Below, piece by piece: positions 31,905-45,500 of a DNA stretch of 64,000 nt; the first letter of the stretch is position 1, and every line of letters begins with the position of its first letter. The position numbers and the translations under genes were made by a program. The stretch lies in contig NC_091311.1 in NCBI RefSeq assembly GCF_038502225.1, positions 29,500,389 through 29,564,388 of the forward strand, read 5' to 3'. The DNA is from Cherax quadricarinatus. Taxonomy: Eukaryota > Arthropoda > Malacostraca > Decapoda > Parastacidae. The notes below the pieces were generated by a model that saw nothing but the letters and a program-made list of their open reading frames with translations, had not been told where the DNA came from and did no database searches.

Positions 31905-32760
31905 TAGAGTTTATTTCTTCAGGGATCGATTCTTCTTTCAATCTTCTTCACAATGTACATAAATGATCTCGCGGTTGAGCCCCATTTACGACAGAAAAAT
32001 TAAAGAATGACACCATAGTGAGAAAAAGAAATGCAGCATCTGAAGAAGTACGTTTGAGTATCCACAATGATCTGGACACCTTGGATCTGTGGTCGGAGAT
32101 GTTGAAGATAAGTTTAAGCGTAACCAAGTGCAAAGTATTGCATTTTAGATACAGCACTCTTAGTCATGAATACAAAACGTCTGGCAACATACTAACCGAA
32201 ACAAAAGAAGAAAAGTTCCTTGAAGTAATCATGAACATCAACTCAATAGCACAAGCAATGCTGAACTGTTAGCAGCAAAATTAACAGAATGCTAAATGTC
32301 TTGACTAGGAACTTCTAGAAATAAACAGCAGATACGACAGTGACTCTAATTCTTTTGGTAGACCACATCTTGAATATACCGTCCACTTTTGGTCTCTAAG
32401 TTATTTAAAAGATGAATTTATATTGGAGAGGGTATAGAAAAGACGTAATGAGATCATATTAAGGAAAAAAGAAAAATATAAAGAAAGACTCAAAGCACTC
32501 AACCTTCTCTTTCTTTTAGGAATCGAAGACTACCAGAAGTATTATTCAAACCTTTCAAAATATTGAAATGCTTTGAAACAATCAGACACGAAGAACAATT
32601 TGAAATGCTAAGTGAATCCATAACTCAAAACACTGGAATGAAACTACGGGGCAGAAGATGCTACACGACCGCATTCGAAGATTTAATAGCAGACAACATT
32701 ATATCGGAAATGAATAAAGTATCCGCTATCATTGTACATTAAGTGCAGTGACAAAACAGT
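31905..32760 (+). mobile_element. LINE-C, old degraded non-LTR RT remnant
   Basis: The frame 32018-32272 reads LSIHNDLDTLDLWSEMLKIS, then VTKCKVLHFRYS and a SGNILTETKEEKFLEV-like stretch. This is the post-palm region of a non-LTR RT (a DLD..L..WS....F...KCKVLHFG pattern). Downstream, frame-shifted pieces (RPHLEYTVHFWSL-like near 32370, then ERVQKR-like) continue the RT thumb to about 32560. It differs from LINE-A and LINE-B and is much more decayed. The 5' edge lies near the CT tract. Confidence 0.7.
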
Positions 32761-33298
32761 TTTTCAAGAACTAGCTGGTCAAGCACTTTGTAAGTATAAG
32801 ATTAATTTACATAACACAACAAGAAGTCGGTGAATTTCCGACGTTAGTTCAGCAACTAAGTGAGAACGATTAGCTGACTACAGGGCAACATATTTAATAA
32901 TAGAAGTAGTAGTACAAGTAGGTGTGTTAGTCAAAGCAGAATGTTCGTAATCAGATGGAGCGCCACTGGTGTACACAGCTCTTAGTGGAGGTGGATTAAC
33001 ACGATTAGTTAAGCTCAAAACAGTGCAAATTATGCAGTGGTAATTGTAGCTCATACCTTCCATCCACTTCCATCCTGTAAATTTTATACAAAATTTCAAC
33101 ATAGTATTGGATATTTTTCTCCCTGTTTTTATGGCGGCACTGGTGGGAAGGATTGATGACTAGGGAGAAATGTTTTTGCTTTTCTATTTTTGGCTTATAC
33201 ACCTGGATAACGCACAATAGTTCTTAATCCAGAGAAAAGTAGATGTTTCTTTTCAGTAGATATCCTCGGTATGAACCACCAGTCCTCAAGTCCTCTAT
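32761..33298. other. No gene seen
   Basis: AT-rich sequence; reading frames are short and have no recognisable domain. Confidence 0.45.
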
Positions 33299-33551
33299 TC
33301 TCTCTCTCTCTCTCTCTCTCTTGTTTTCCAATGGAGGTCTTCCATTACAAAATCAGTATATAATTTCATTCGACTGACTGACCTAGCTTCCCAGCAGTAC
33401 CAATTATATCAGTAATTGTAAATTATGTCTGGGATGTTGATGTTGCAGTGTTAAGGCAATCTCAGCTCGTCTCTGAGATTTTAGTCTTCATGCGAGAATT
33501 AAAAAAAGAATGAAATTACACACTCATAAACAACTTACGTGTGTAGGTGGA

Positions 33552-33554
<3 letters not shown>
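33299..33554. other. (CT)n at 33299-33321, then unremarkable sequence
   Basis: A short CT tract is followed by about 230 bp without a recognisable feature. Confidence 0.5.
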
Positions 33555-33751
<197 letters not shown>

Positions 33752-33752
33752 C

Positions 33753-34129
33753 TTGCCGAATAGGTAAAACTGGTCAATTAGCATGAACTTATTTAAAAGT
33801 AAGTCCTTTCTAAAATTTTTCTCTTACAAGTTTAATGATATCTGTTTCCATTTATTTTTATGTAAAAATTTCTTATTTTGTACCAAAAGAACCTTAGAAA
33901 ACTTGCTTAACCTTATTATAACAAGCGCAATTTAATCTAGCCTAATCCAACAATATATTTTAGAAAAAATTACAGTAATTTAATAAACAAACACAATGAA
34001 AAATATTTTTTCGTTAGGCTCAAAATGATTTTTGGGAAATTATTGCATTCAGAAATTTTCGCTTGCCTTATTCGACAAGAAGAGCGTTGCTATTTATGCC
34101 AAAATCGCAAGTTTTACCTATTCGGCACG

Positions 34130-34130
<1 letters not shown>
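33753..34130 (-). mobile_element. MITE copy 2, uninterrupted, 17-bp terminal inverted repeats
   Basis: GCCGAATAGGTAAAACT (33755-33771) and its exact complement (34110-34126) bound about 340 bp of AT-rich non-coding DNA. The interior is the reverse complement of the copy at 21583-22069 without the hairpin insertion. Microsatellites adjoin both ends (AT on the left, AC then AT on the right). It is a non-autonomous DNA-transposon candidate with no transposase in the window. Confidence 0.85.

Positions 34131-34196
<66 letters not shown>
34131..34196. repeat. Compound (AC)n(AT)n microsatellite
   Basis: AC (to 34156) then AT (to 34196), starting directly at the MITE end. Confidence 0.95.
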
Positions 34197-34199
<3 letters not shown>

Positions 34200-34380
34200 A
34201 AATTTATCTAAAAAAAATCGCGTTATTTTAAGTGAGGTTCCTAAGTTAGTTTGGGCCCAAAGATAAAAATCTTTTTATCTCTGTCAATGATATAAAGAAA
34301 TTTTTGAAGGATAATTTTTAATGTAGTTCGGCCTATTCGGCAACTTCGGTTTATTAGCACGACGTACATATATACATACA
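34197..34380. repeat. MITE-related repeat remnant
   Basis: GGTTCCTAAGTTAGTTTGGG, GATAAAAATCTTTTTATCTC and a final CGGCCTATTCGGCAACTTCG resemble parts of the MITE family edge, but in a different arrangement. Probably a related, older element. Confidence 0.4.
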
Positions 34381-35007
34381 TCCATACGTACATATATACA
34401 TACATAGCAGTAGTCCACATTCATCAGTACAGAAATATAAAAAAAATATTTCAATTATAACACCAATAATAATAATTCTTATATTAATAATAAAAATAAT
34501 AAAGAAACAGAGCGCAGGAAAGCTCCAGTAAGTGAATATTCATGCAGATTTATATTTACCATTTAGAAGCTCCTCAGCCCGGCTGCCTCCCTGGCAGGCT
34601 GAATATTAAATGCGTGCCCCAAGAGCTACGTTGTAAACAAAAGCGATGGTAATGGCGGCTCTACTGTGATTATCCCCCGACCCAATAGCGTTATAAACAA
34701 GAGAACTCGCTCAGGTTACTCCGTTAATGCAATTTTGATAATGAATCGTACGTCTGGCCAAGTAATTTTGTTGTTGTTGTAGCTGTTGTTGCCGGGAGGA
34801 AGGTGGAGAGTGTCGTACAGGCATTTTTACCTGAGCTAGATGATGGACGGGGATCCCTAACTGCTGCTGACAATTAATGGCCAGCGCCGTGGTTTTAATT
34901 GGCCGTATTTCAGCAGACAATAATCATTTGCGTCTGTCTCCCCCCGCGTGGCTGTGTGAGGCGGCCAGCCCCTCAGCCAGTAAAGATAAGCAAGGAAAAC
35001 TAAACAA
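34381..35007. other. Mostly unique segment, GC-richer from 34560, no gene
   Basis: After TACATACA-type sequence, the region from 34560 to 34990 is non-repetitive and balanced in composition, including GACAATTAATGGCCAGCGCC, TTTTAATTGGCCG and CAATAATCATTTGCG. There is no open frame of note. It stands out from its repeat-laden surroundings and could be a conserved regulatory segment; this is inference only. Confidence 0.35.
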
Positions 35008-35292
35008 GCATGACCACCACCACTACTGCCGCCATCACCACCACCACCACCACCACCACCGCCGCCACCACAACCACCGCCGCCGCCGCCACCACCACCC
35101 ACCACAATTACTGCCACCACCACCACTACTGCCACCACCACTACTGCCGCCATCACTACTGCCGCCATCACTACTGCCACCACCACCACTACTGCCACTA
35201 CCACCCCTACTGCCACCACCACTGCCGCCACCAACACTGCTACCACCACCACCACCACTGCTTCCACCACCACTGCCACCAACACCAGTCAG
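35008..35292. repeat. CAC/CCA trinucleotide array, ~285 bp
   Basis: CACCAC with CTACTGCCACCAC-type interruptions. His/Pro/Thr-rich frames on one strand and Val/Gly-rich frames on the other are artefacts. Confidence 0.95.
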
Positions 35293-35549
35293 CCTCCCCT
35301 TCATGCGGGTAGAAGGGAAGTGATTTGACGGTAAAGAGTTCTTACTGCAAGGAACTGGAGCTACCCGTCCCGTTGCTTGGTGAAGTCTTATTACCTCCCA
35401 TTTTAAATACTGCTGCCTCGTGATAACTAATGATAATGTTAATAATAACTGCAAAATAATTACAATAAAAATAATTACAATAGCAAAAATAATAAGACCC
35501 ATTGATGTCTCTACTCCCCTCACCTATCTCCTCTCTCCCGCATTCCCCC

Positions 35550-35594
<45 letters not shown>

Positions 35595-35779
35595 AAAAAA
35601 AGTTATTATTCATTTATGTTCTGGGAAGAAGAAAAACTCAGAGAGGACCTTCAGTGAGACTGATATATAGCGAGGCTTTATCATATTCTTGGCAGTTACG
35701 AGAGTGTGTAACTCATTCTATCTATCCCCAGGACATATATGGGTGCTTGGGTGAGGGGGTAATACTTCTTGTAGCACTG
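35293..35779. other. No gene seen; (CT)n at 35550-35588
   Basis: Mixed sequence with AATAATTAC-type AT-rich repeats at 35425-35495 and a perfect CT run. Confidence 0.5.
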
Positions 35780-36315
35780 TGATGCCTTACTGGTGGTGAG
35801 GGGGTGGGGGAGGTTGTTTTGGTGGCGTTGTAGTTGTGGGTGTTGGGGGTAAGAGTTGTTTGTGGTTGTAGTGGCCAAGGTAGAAGTTGGTTGAGGTTGT
35901 GAGGTTGGAGAAAACGGGTTGGTTGTGGTGGTGTGTTGGTTGTGAGTGTGATGATGTGTTGGTGGTGGGTATGGTGGCAAGGGTGTGGTCGTGGTGGGAA
36001 TGGGTTGTGGTGGGTGCGTTGCTGACGTTGATGATGGTGGTGTGCTACAGTTATGTTGGTCTGTTGAGGATAATGGGGTGTGGTAGTGATGGTGGTAGTG
36101 GTGGTGGTGGTGGGTATAGCCATAGAGACGGTAAACTTGATTGTGGTTATGGTGGTAGAAGATTATAGTCGTAGTGGTGATTGCGGTGATAAAAGCGACA
36201 GTAGAGATTTTGATAGCACTGATAGTGGTGATGACTGTGATGACAGTGATGGTTTTACAGGTTGTCGTAACGATCATGGTGACAGTAGTAATCTGAGTTG
36301 GGGTTACAGATGTGG
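35780..36315. repeat. GGT-rich degenerate repeat region
   Basis: TGGTGGTG and GGTTGTGG motifs dominate, passing into GATAGTGGTGATGAC-like triplets. Thr/His/Pro-rich minus-strand frames up to 193 residues here are compositional. Confidence 0.7.
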
Positions 36316-36668
36316 TGCAAGTCTACCTCGAGTCTTCCTAGAAGTTGCTCCAATGGGGTCAACGTCCCCGTTGGCCAGGCCTCCTGGTAGACCAGGGCCT
36401 GATCAACCAGGTTGTTACTGCCGGCAATTTGTAATCCTCATTATGCATTATGCGAGGCTGTTGAACTCTTAGCCCCCGACCATGATTACACCTAATAAAG
36501 AGCTGGTGCCTCGAATTTTCACTGGGAGTGTGAGGCATCGATTGCCGAATCTTCTGCTTTCAAAATGAGTGATTTCTTTGTGCTGATTTTGGATCACTCT
36601 CTCTAGGATTTTCCAGGTGTATATGATGTGTATTTTTCGCCTGCATTCCAGAGAGTACAGGTCCCAAG
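36316..36668 (-). mobile_element. Old LINE-B-related 3' fragment
   Basis: GGGGTCAACGTCCCCGTTGG, GACCAGGGCCTGATCAAC and GAGTGATTTCTTTGTGCTGA match the LINE-B 3' region in antisense with clear divergence, so this is an older subfamily. Confidence 0.7.
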
Positions 36669-36689
36669 CAAGAGCGATGGAAAGAAGTA

Positions 36690-38035
36690 GGGTGGAAGTA
36701 GTGGTGGTGGTGGTTGCAACTTTCAGTGGTGATAATGGTGGTGGTGGTTGTAACCTTCAGTGGTGATAATGGTGGTGGTGGCTGTAACCTTCAGTGGTGA
36801 TAATGGTGGTGGTGGTTGTAACCTTTAGTGGTGATAATGGTGGTGGTGGTAACCTACACTGGTGATAATGATGGTGGTAGCGTACAGTGGTGCTAATGGT
36901 GGTGGTGGTAACGTACAGTGGTGACAATACTGGTGGTGGTGGTAAGCTACAGTGGTGATAATGGTGGTGGTGGCTGTAACCTTCTGTGGTGATAATGATG
37001 GTAAGCTTCATTGGTGGTGAGGGTGATAGTGTTTGTCACCATCGGTGGTGGTGGTGGCAGTGATGGTGGTAGTAGTGGAAACCTACAGTGATAGAGGTGG
37101 TAACCTACAGCAGTGGTGGTAGTGTGGTAACCTTCAGTGGTGGTAGTGGGGATGGTGGTAGTAGTGGTTGTAGCCTTCAGTGATTATGACGGTAATAGTG
37201 GTGGTAACCTTCAGTAGTAGTGGTTTTAGTAGTGGTAACCTTCAGTAGTAGTGGTGGTGGTAGTACTAGTGGTGGTACTAGTGGCGGTGGCAACCTTCAG
37301 TAGTGGTGGTGGTATTGGTGGTAGCCTGTAGTAGTGGTGGTGGTGGTAATTTTCAGTTGTGGTGGTAGCATTCAGTAGTGGAGGTGGTGGTAGTGGTGGT
37401 AGCCTTCAACAGTAGTGGTGGTAACCTTCAGCAGTAGTGGTGGTGACCTTCAGTAGTGGTGATGATAACCTTCAGTAGTGATGGTGGTGGTAACCTTCAG
37501 CACTAGTGGTGGTAACCTTCAGTAGTGGTGGTGGTAACTTTCAGTAGTGATGGTGGTGATGGTAGCCTTCAGTTGTGGTGATGGTAACTTTCAGTAGTGG
37601 TGATAGTGGTGGTAACCTTCAGTAGTGGTGATAGTGGTGGTAACCTTCAGTTGTGGTGGTGGTGGTGGTGGTAACCTTCAGTTGTGGTGATAGTGGTGGT
37701 AACCTTCAGTAGTGGTGGTGGTGGTAACCTTCAGTAGTGGTGGTGGTAACTCTCAGTAGTGGTGGTGGTGGTGGTAATCTTCAGTAGTGGTGATGGTAGT
37801 GGTGGTAACCTTCAGTAGTGGTGGTGATGGTAACCTTCAGTAGTGGTGGTGGTGGTGGTGGTAACCTTCAGTAGTGGTGGTGGTGGTAACCTTCAGTAGT
37901 GGTGGTGGTGGTAACCTTCAGTAGTGGTGGTGGTAACTTTCAGTAGTGATGGTGGTGGCGGTAACCTTCAGTTGTGGTGATGGTAGTGGTGGTAACCTTC
38001 AGCAGTGGTGGTGGTGGTGTCAGTGGTGGTGAGGA
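36690..38035. repeat. Variable minisatellite: AACCTTCAGTAGT core with (GGT)n spacers
   Basis: About 1.35 kb in which the core TAACCTTCAGTAGTGGT recurs some 45 times, separated by different numbers of GGT triplets, so unit length varies between about 18 and 35 bp. Core variants include CAGTTGTGG and CAGCAGTGG. Triplet slippage within a longer repeat unit explains the irregular period. Confidence 0.9.
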
Positions 38036-38440
38036 CGCACCCTGCCTCAGCTCTAGCATCCGGTTTTCCTTGAACTGTCCAGGTGCTACGTTCTTCAGTA
38101 TTTATTCTCTGAAGTATTGAGCGAGGCGAAACTCGTATTTATTGCTTCATCAGAAGACTGCATCACAGAAATGTACTGGTAAATAAACAAATATACTCTG
38201 GAGATTTATGTTTATATGCAAACACAAGTGCAGTTATGTAACCTGTGTGAGTACATGAGTGTTTTTTGCAGATTTAATACTGCGTAAGTACATTTTTGCT
38301 TGCATGCAAATACACATAAATATTCTTTGATGCATGCGTATCACAAGACTGCGTTCCTTCCAGTGTATTCTAAGTCAAGAGCGGGGTTTTCACGCAAAAA
38401 CATAGCTTGGGTGGGGGAAACGTACTATTTAGTGGGGGTC
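38036..38440. other. No gene seen
   Basis: Unremarkable sequence. GAGGCGAAACTCGTATTTAT and nearby text may belong to a dispersed repeat, but no second copy is evident in the window. Confidence 0.4.
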
Positions 38441-38442
38441 TA

Positions 38443-39665
38443 AGTGGAGAGTATTCCGGGGTTCAACGCCCCCACGGCTTGATCAACTGGGCTGTTACTG
38501 CTGGCCGCACGTAGTCCAACGTACGAACCACAGCCTGGCTGATCCGGCACTGACTTCAGGTATCTGTCCAGCGCCCTCTTGAAAACAACCAGTTGGTAAT
38601 TCCCCTTATTACCTGTTGGTAATTCCCCTTATGGCTGGTGGTAGGCTGTTCACCAGTCTTGGGCCCCGGACACAGTAAGTGTCCGGGGCCCAAGTGTACT
38701 AATGGTGTCCCTACCTTTTATTGGGCGTATGTTGCATCGCCTGCCAAATCTTTTGCTTTCGTAGGGAGTGATTTCTGTGTGCAAATTAGGGACCAGTCCC
38801 TCCAGGATCTTCCATGTGTAGATTATAATGTATCTCTCTCGCCTGCGCTCCAGTGAGTACAAGTCAAGTGCTTCCAAGCATTTCCAATAGTAAAGGTGTT
38901 TGATGGAAGTGATACGTGCAGTAAAGGTTCTCTGTACATTCCCTAGATCTGCGATTTCACCTGCCTTGAATGGAGATGTTAATGTACAGCAGTATTCCAG
39001 CCTAGAGAGAAAAAATTATTTAAAAGGATCCTCATTGGCTTGGTATCTCTTGTCTTGAATGTTCTCATTATCCATACTGTCATTTTCCTCGCACTGTCGT
39101 GATCCTTGAAGGTGAGATCCTCAGACATTACCACTCCCTGGTCCTTCACATCACTTTTCCGCTCTATTGTGTGATTAGCGTTTGTAGAATACTCAGTTCT
39201 AGCTATTATTTCCTCCAGTTTTCCATAAAGGAGTAGTTGGAATTTGTCTTCATTGAACATCATATTGTTCTCCGTTGTCCATTGGAAAACTTGTCTTATA
39301 TCTTCTTGGAGATTTTCCGTGTCCTCAATGGATGACACTCTCATGCAGATCCTAGTATCGTCTGCAAAGGATGATGTGGTGCTATGGTTTACATCTCTGT
39401 CTGTCTGATATGAGGATGAGGAACAGGACAGGGGCGAGTACTGTGCCTTTTGGAACAGGGCTCTTCACAATGGCAGCTTCCGATTTATTTCTGGTTAGAA
39501 AGTTAAAGACCCATCTGCCTACTTTGCCAGTTATTCCTTTAACACGCATTTTGTAAGCTATTACACCATGATCACACTTGTCTTAAGGCTTTTGCAAAAT
39601 CTGTGTATACTACATCTACATTTTGTTTGTTTTCCAGTGTATCCAAGACTATATCATATTGATCC
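38443..39665 (-). mobile_element. LINE-B antisense copy, diverged and broken
   Basis: On the minus strand the RT reads from KVKVPNKI-like residues near 39650 through the palm (a SSFADDT-equivalent near 39365) to LYSLERRRERYIIIYTWKIL near 38830 and a shortened 3' UTR at 38443-38640. Frames 38979-39344 and 38650-38877 are the longest pieces. Notable local mutations are a duplicated TGGTAATTCCCCTTAT at 38592-38630 and a 16-bp hairpin at 38658-38694 that replaces normal element sequence. Confidence 0.85.
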
Positions 39666-40644
39666 AACCTTTAAAATGAATATTTTGAGAAAAATGTTCT
39701 TCAGCAAAACTAAAGATGTTGATCTCGGTTGATGACGTGTTCACTACAAGAGATCTGCAATAGGGTGTGATTTTCAAACCTTCTTTGATAAATTGAACCA
39801 ATTATCCCTTCCTCAATGAAATTCTGAGTAGAATGGGAGCAGAATAACAGACTCCTCTTCTTGGGCGTATTAATAATCGAGAAACAGGTTCTTACACCAC
39901 TGTTTACACTAATCTAAGTAGCACAACAAACTACGCCCACCTTGTTTCAGGTACTTTTTATCCATTTCAATATAAGAACTGTTTTTAATCTTTTCTTACA
40001 GGCATTAAGAAACTACAACCTCTCTCTTTTGGTTCGGTTCAGGAAAAAGCTGTTATCCAGAAACAATTTGCCAAAGTCAGATAGAGTGGTAAGTTACCCA
40101 AAATGAACTAACACTAGCAAATATTACCTTAGAGTTCAAGCAGAAGTGACAGATATGCTAACAGTAAAATTAATAATGCCTTTCCAGCCAGTCACTGAGA
40201 AAAGCGACGAGGGCATCACAGAACTGACCTCTTATCCCAGTAAAATAATGAATTAGTTTTTAAGAAAGCACAGTAGGCCGGTCAACACTGAAAATCCAGG
40301 TGATTATGCTATGAGAATGGTCGTTATCTCATACTAGAATTATTGAACACAAACGATCAGATAGATATTCACAGGAAAACTCTGCCATTTTTTTATTATA
40401 AGAAATATCTGAACCATACCAAAGCATTGGAAGGCTTTAATAGGCTCATAACGGAAGGTCCGTTCAAAAGAAAGATATTAACGCAGCGGTTATAGATCAG
40501 ACTCTCACGATCAAAATTTCAAAAGAATATCTCCAACCGGATATAATTACTTAGTTCACATTGAAGAAATACATACCAGCACCTAAATACTTGACACGTC
40601 CTTAGCCCATCAACAAGATGCTAAATACTCTTGCCCGTTTCTAC
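39666..40644. other. No gene or recognisable repeat seen
   Basis: About 980 bp of AT-rich, apparently single-copy sequence. Confidence 0.45.
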
Positions 40645-42645
<2,001 letters not shown>

Positions 42646-43452
42646 TGTACTCACCTATTTGTGGTTGCAGGGGTCAATTCATAGCTCCTGGCCCTGACTC
42701 TTCGTTGGTCGCTACTAGGTCTACTCTTTCCCTGCTTCATGAGATTTATCGTACCTCTTCTTAAACCTATGTATGGATCCTGCTTCCACTACATCACTCT
42801 CCAGATTGTTCCAATTCCTGACAACTCTATTAATGAAGAAATACTTCTAACATCCCTGTGACTCATCTGAGTTCTCGACTATCAGTTGCGACCCTTTATT
42901 GTTGTGCCCCATCTCAGAAACATTCTGTCTCTGTTCACCTTGTCAATTCCTGTCAGTATTTTATGCGTCGTTATCATGTCTTCCTTATCCCTTCTGTCCT
43001 CCAGTGTGGACAGGTTGATTTTCTTTAACCTCTGCACATAAGACATATCCCTTAGCTCCTGGTCTAGTCTTGTTGCAAACCTTTGCACTTTCTCTAATGC
43101 GAGTTCCATACTAGTGCTGTATACTCCAACATAGCTTAGACGTACACGATGTGTACAGTGTCTTGAATGACTCCTTCCTTAAGTGTCGAAACGCTATTGA
43201 TAGGTTTGCCAGGCGCCCATATGCTGCAGCAGTTATTTGCCTGATGCGCTATTCAGGAATGTGCTCAGTTTGATACTCATCCCAATAACCTTTTCCTTGA
43301 GTGAGGTTTGCAGCCTTTGGCCCTCCTAGCCTGTACTTTGCGATCTTGTTCGACTAAGTTTGCAGCCTGTCCAGATCCGTTTGTAGTCCTACCTGATCCT
43401 CGTCCGCTTGAATTCTCCGCACTAGCTTCACATCGTCTGCAAACAGGGACAC
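42646..43452 (-). mobile_element. LINE-A antisense copy, truncated just 5' of the FADD box
   Basis: The copy runs from TACTCACCTATTTGTGG (3' terminus) to CATCGTCTGCAAACAGGGAC, the complement of the VSLFADDV coding region. It is frameshifted; the longest frame, 42882-43109, has KVQRFATRLDQELRDMSYVQ. Its 5' end abuts the GT tract. Confidence 0.85.
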
Positions 43453-43453
43453 C

Positions 43454-43622
<169 letters not shown>

Positions 43623-44026
43623 TATATGTGTGCGTGCGTGCATGTCTCTATTTTAACAGTATTAAAATAAATTCTTAGGTAACATTCTGTTTTTTCTCAC
43701 TAATTCAAGAAGTGGTCAACCGAAGACTGGAACAGGTTGCAACAATGGAAATATAAATAAAACAAAATTGCTGCTGTCGTCCTCCTCACGTTCAGTAATC
43801 ACGTCCTTGTTGACCCTCCGAGTGCAGCTGTTGCTGTGTTCCGCCCTCTATCCTGCTCGTATTAAACTAGCCTGCCTTCTACCCTGCTCGTTTAACAGAG
43901 TTGGTTACCCTTCCCTGCTTAAGTATTATGGTCGTGATCCCGGTTCTTCTAATTTAACACGAATCAAATCTCATTAATGCTCGTTTAAAACAGAGCTACT
44001 AATCTAACCCAGCACTATTGCCATCA
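43623..44026. other. No gene seen
   Basis: Unremarkable sequence containing a near-duplicated CCCTGCTCGT(A/T)T(T/A)AA segment at 43852-43895. Confidence 0.45.
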
Positions 44027-44208
44027 GTGATCCATGAGCACAGTGCTGGTGTCATCACCAGTGATCACTGAACACAGTGCTGTTGTCATCACCAGTGATC
44101 AGCACAGTGATGGTGTCATCACCAGTGATCACTCAGTACAGTGCTGGTGTCATCACCAGTGATCACTCAACACAGTGCTGGTGTCATCACCAGTGATCAC
44201 TCAATAAT
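44027..44208. repeat. 34-bp tandem repeat, five units
   Basis: CAGTGCTGGTGTCATCACCA followed by GTGATCACTCAACA recurs at 44041, 44075, 44105 (unit 4 bp short), 44139 and 44173. CTGGTG and CACCAG within each unit are complementary, as are GTGATCAC halves, so each unit can fold. Confidence 0.9.
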
Positions 44209-44269
44209 CTTCTCAGTTTCACTGCTCACAAAAACATGTGTTGTTCACTTCAGTACTTTGATTTCGATA

Positions 44270-44740
44270 CATCGTCATTCTTCAGACCCTCTATTTCTTC
44301 TGCTTCCCCTCGGGTTCGCTTGCTTTTCCCCTTTTCTCGTGTTCCCCGTTCTTCTTTCCACCCTTCCCTACCTCTCATTTCTCTCTCCTCTTCTTTCCAC
44401 TTCCCTCACCCATCCCATCCCACTTCCTCTAAATTACACCCTCCCTCCCTCACGTCCCATCCACTTCACCTTCCCGCCACATCTCTATTCTTCATCATTA
44501 TCCCCTTCTTCTTCCCATCTCAATTTTCCTGCAGTTTTCTTCCTCCCCTCTACCCTTAACCCGATTCCCTCTCCTCTCATCTCTTCCTTCTATCCTTAAC
44601 TCGATTCCTCCTCCTCATCTCTTCCCTCTAACCTCTTTCCCTTCCCTCGATCCTCCCCCTCTCCCGGTTCCCCCTCCCCAATCCACCTTCCTTGCCCTCC
44701 CCTTCCAAATCACCCCCCCCCCCTCGAGGTTAACCAGCAC
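44270..44740. repeat. Pyrimidine-rich (C/T) tract, ~470 bp
   Basis: Strong strand asymmetry with TTCCCTCTCC-like motifs. Ser/Pro/Phe-rich frames of 107-152 residues come from this composition. Confidence 0.75.
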
Positions 44741-45120
44741 CTCACCACTTAGTTTGCATTTCAATGCCTCCTAAATCTATAATAGCCCAAGGTTCGAATC
44801 TCCTGGGAGGAGCTCCGAGCATGCTTGAACCTGCTTCCCCGCCACCGCGATGCCCTTTCTCCCTTATCCGGCTACCCAAGGGCTCATCCGATCCCCGGGA
44901 GACTCGGTATCCGGCTCAACACGCGTGATATTTGAGTGAGGGAGGAAGGAAACAGGATATTGAGGAAGCGTTTCGTCCGAGTCAGGAGCGGGGATGCGAA
45001 CGAGGCTGGTGCCTCGAAGCTGACAAATGGTGAGACGAACACACACCGACGGAGCCAGATTGTAAAACTGTAAAATGCGACAAAATTTGCATGAATAATT
45101 GGCATGGAGTTGAGACTGAT
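44741..45120. other. No gene seen
   Basis: Mixed GC-richer sequence. CTCGGTATCCGGCTCAACAC and surrounding text show no recognisable family. Confidence 0.4.
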
Positions 45121-45500
45121 GACTGGCATGGAGTTGTGGGACGGTGGTTGTGTGTGCTGGTTGTGGGGCGTTGAGTGATAGTGGGTGTGGTGGAGTGTGG
45201 GACGGTGGTTGTGGGAAGGATGTTGTGGGAAGGATGTTGTGGGAAGAGTTGTGAGATGGTGGATGTGCAGAGGTGGATGTGGAGTGGTGGTTGTGGGATG
45301 GTAGATGTGGAGAGGTGGTTGAGGGATGGTGAATGTGGAGAGGTGGTTGAGGGATGGTGGATGTGGAGAGGTGGTGGATGTGGAGGGGTGGTTGTGGGAC
45401 GGTGGATGTGGAGGGGTGGTTGTGGGATGGTGGATGTGGAGAGGTAGTTGTGGGATGGTGGATGTGGAGAGGTAGTTGTGGGGTGCTGAGGGATGGTGGT
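45121..45500. repeat. 28-bp degenerate minisatellite (GATGGTGGATGTGGAGAGGT...)
   Basis: The unit GATGGTGGATGTGGAGAGGT followed by (A/G)GTTGTGG repeats about 10 times from 45260, with a more degenerate lead-in of GTTGTGGGAAGGAT units. Confidence 0.85.

Noticed and set aside
34857..35323. Val/Gly-rich and His/Pro-rich frames of 142-148 residues
   Set aside because: Opposite-strand translations of a CAC trinucleotide array.
35696..36277. 193-residue Thr/His/Pro-rich minus-strand frame
   Set aside because: Low-complexity GGT-rich DNA.
44141..44599. 152-residue Ser/Pro/Leu-rich plus-strand frame
   Set aside because: Pyrimidine-rich tract; no domain and strong strand asymmetry.
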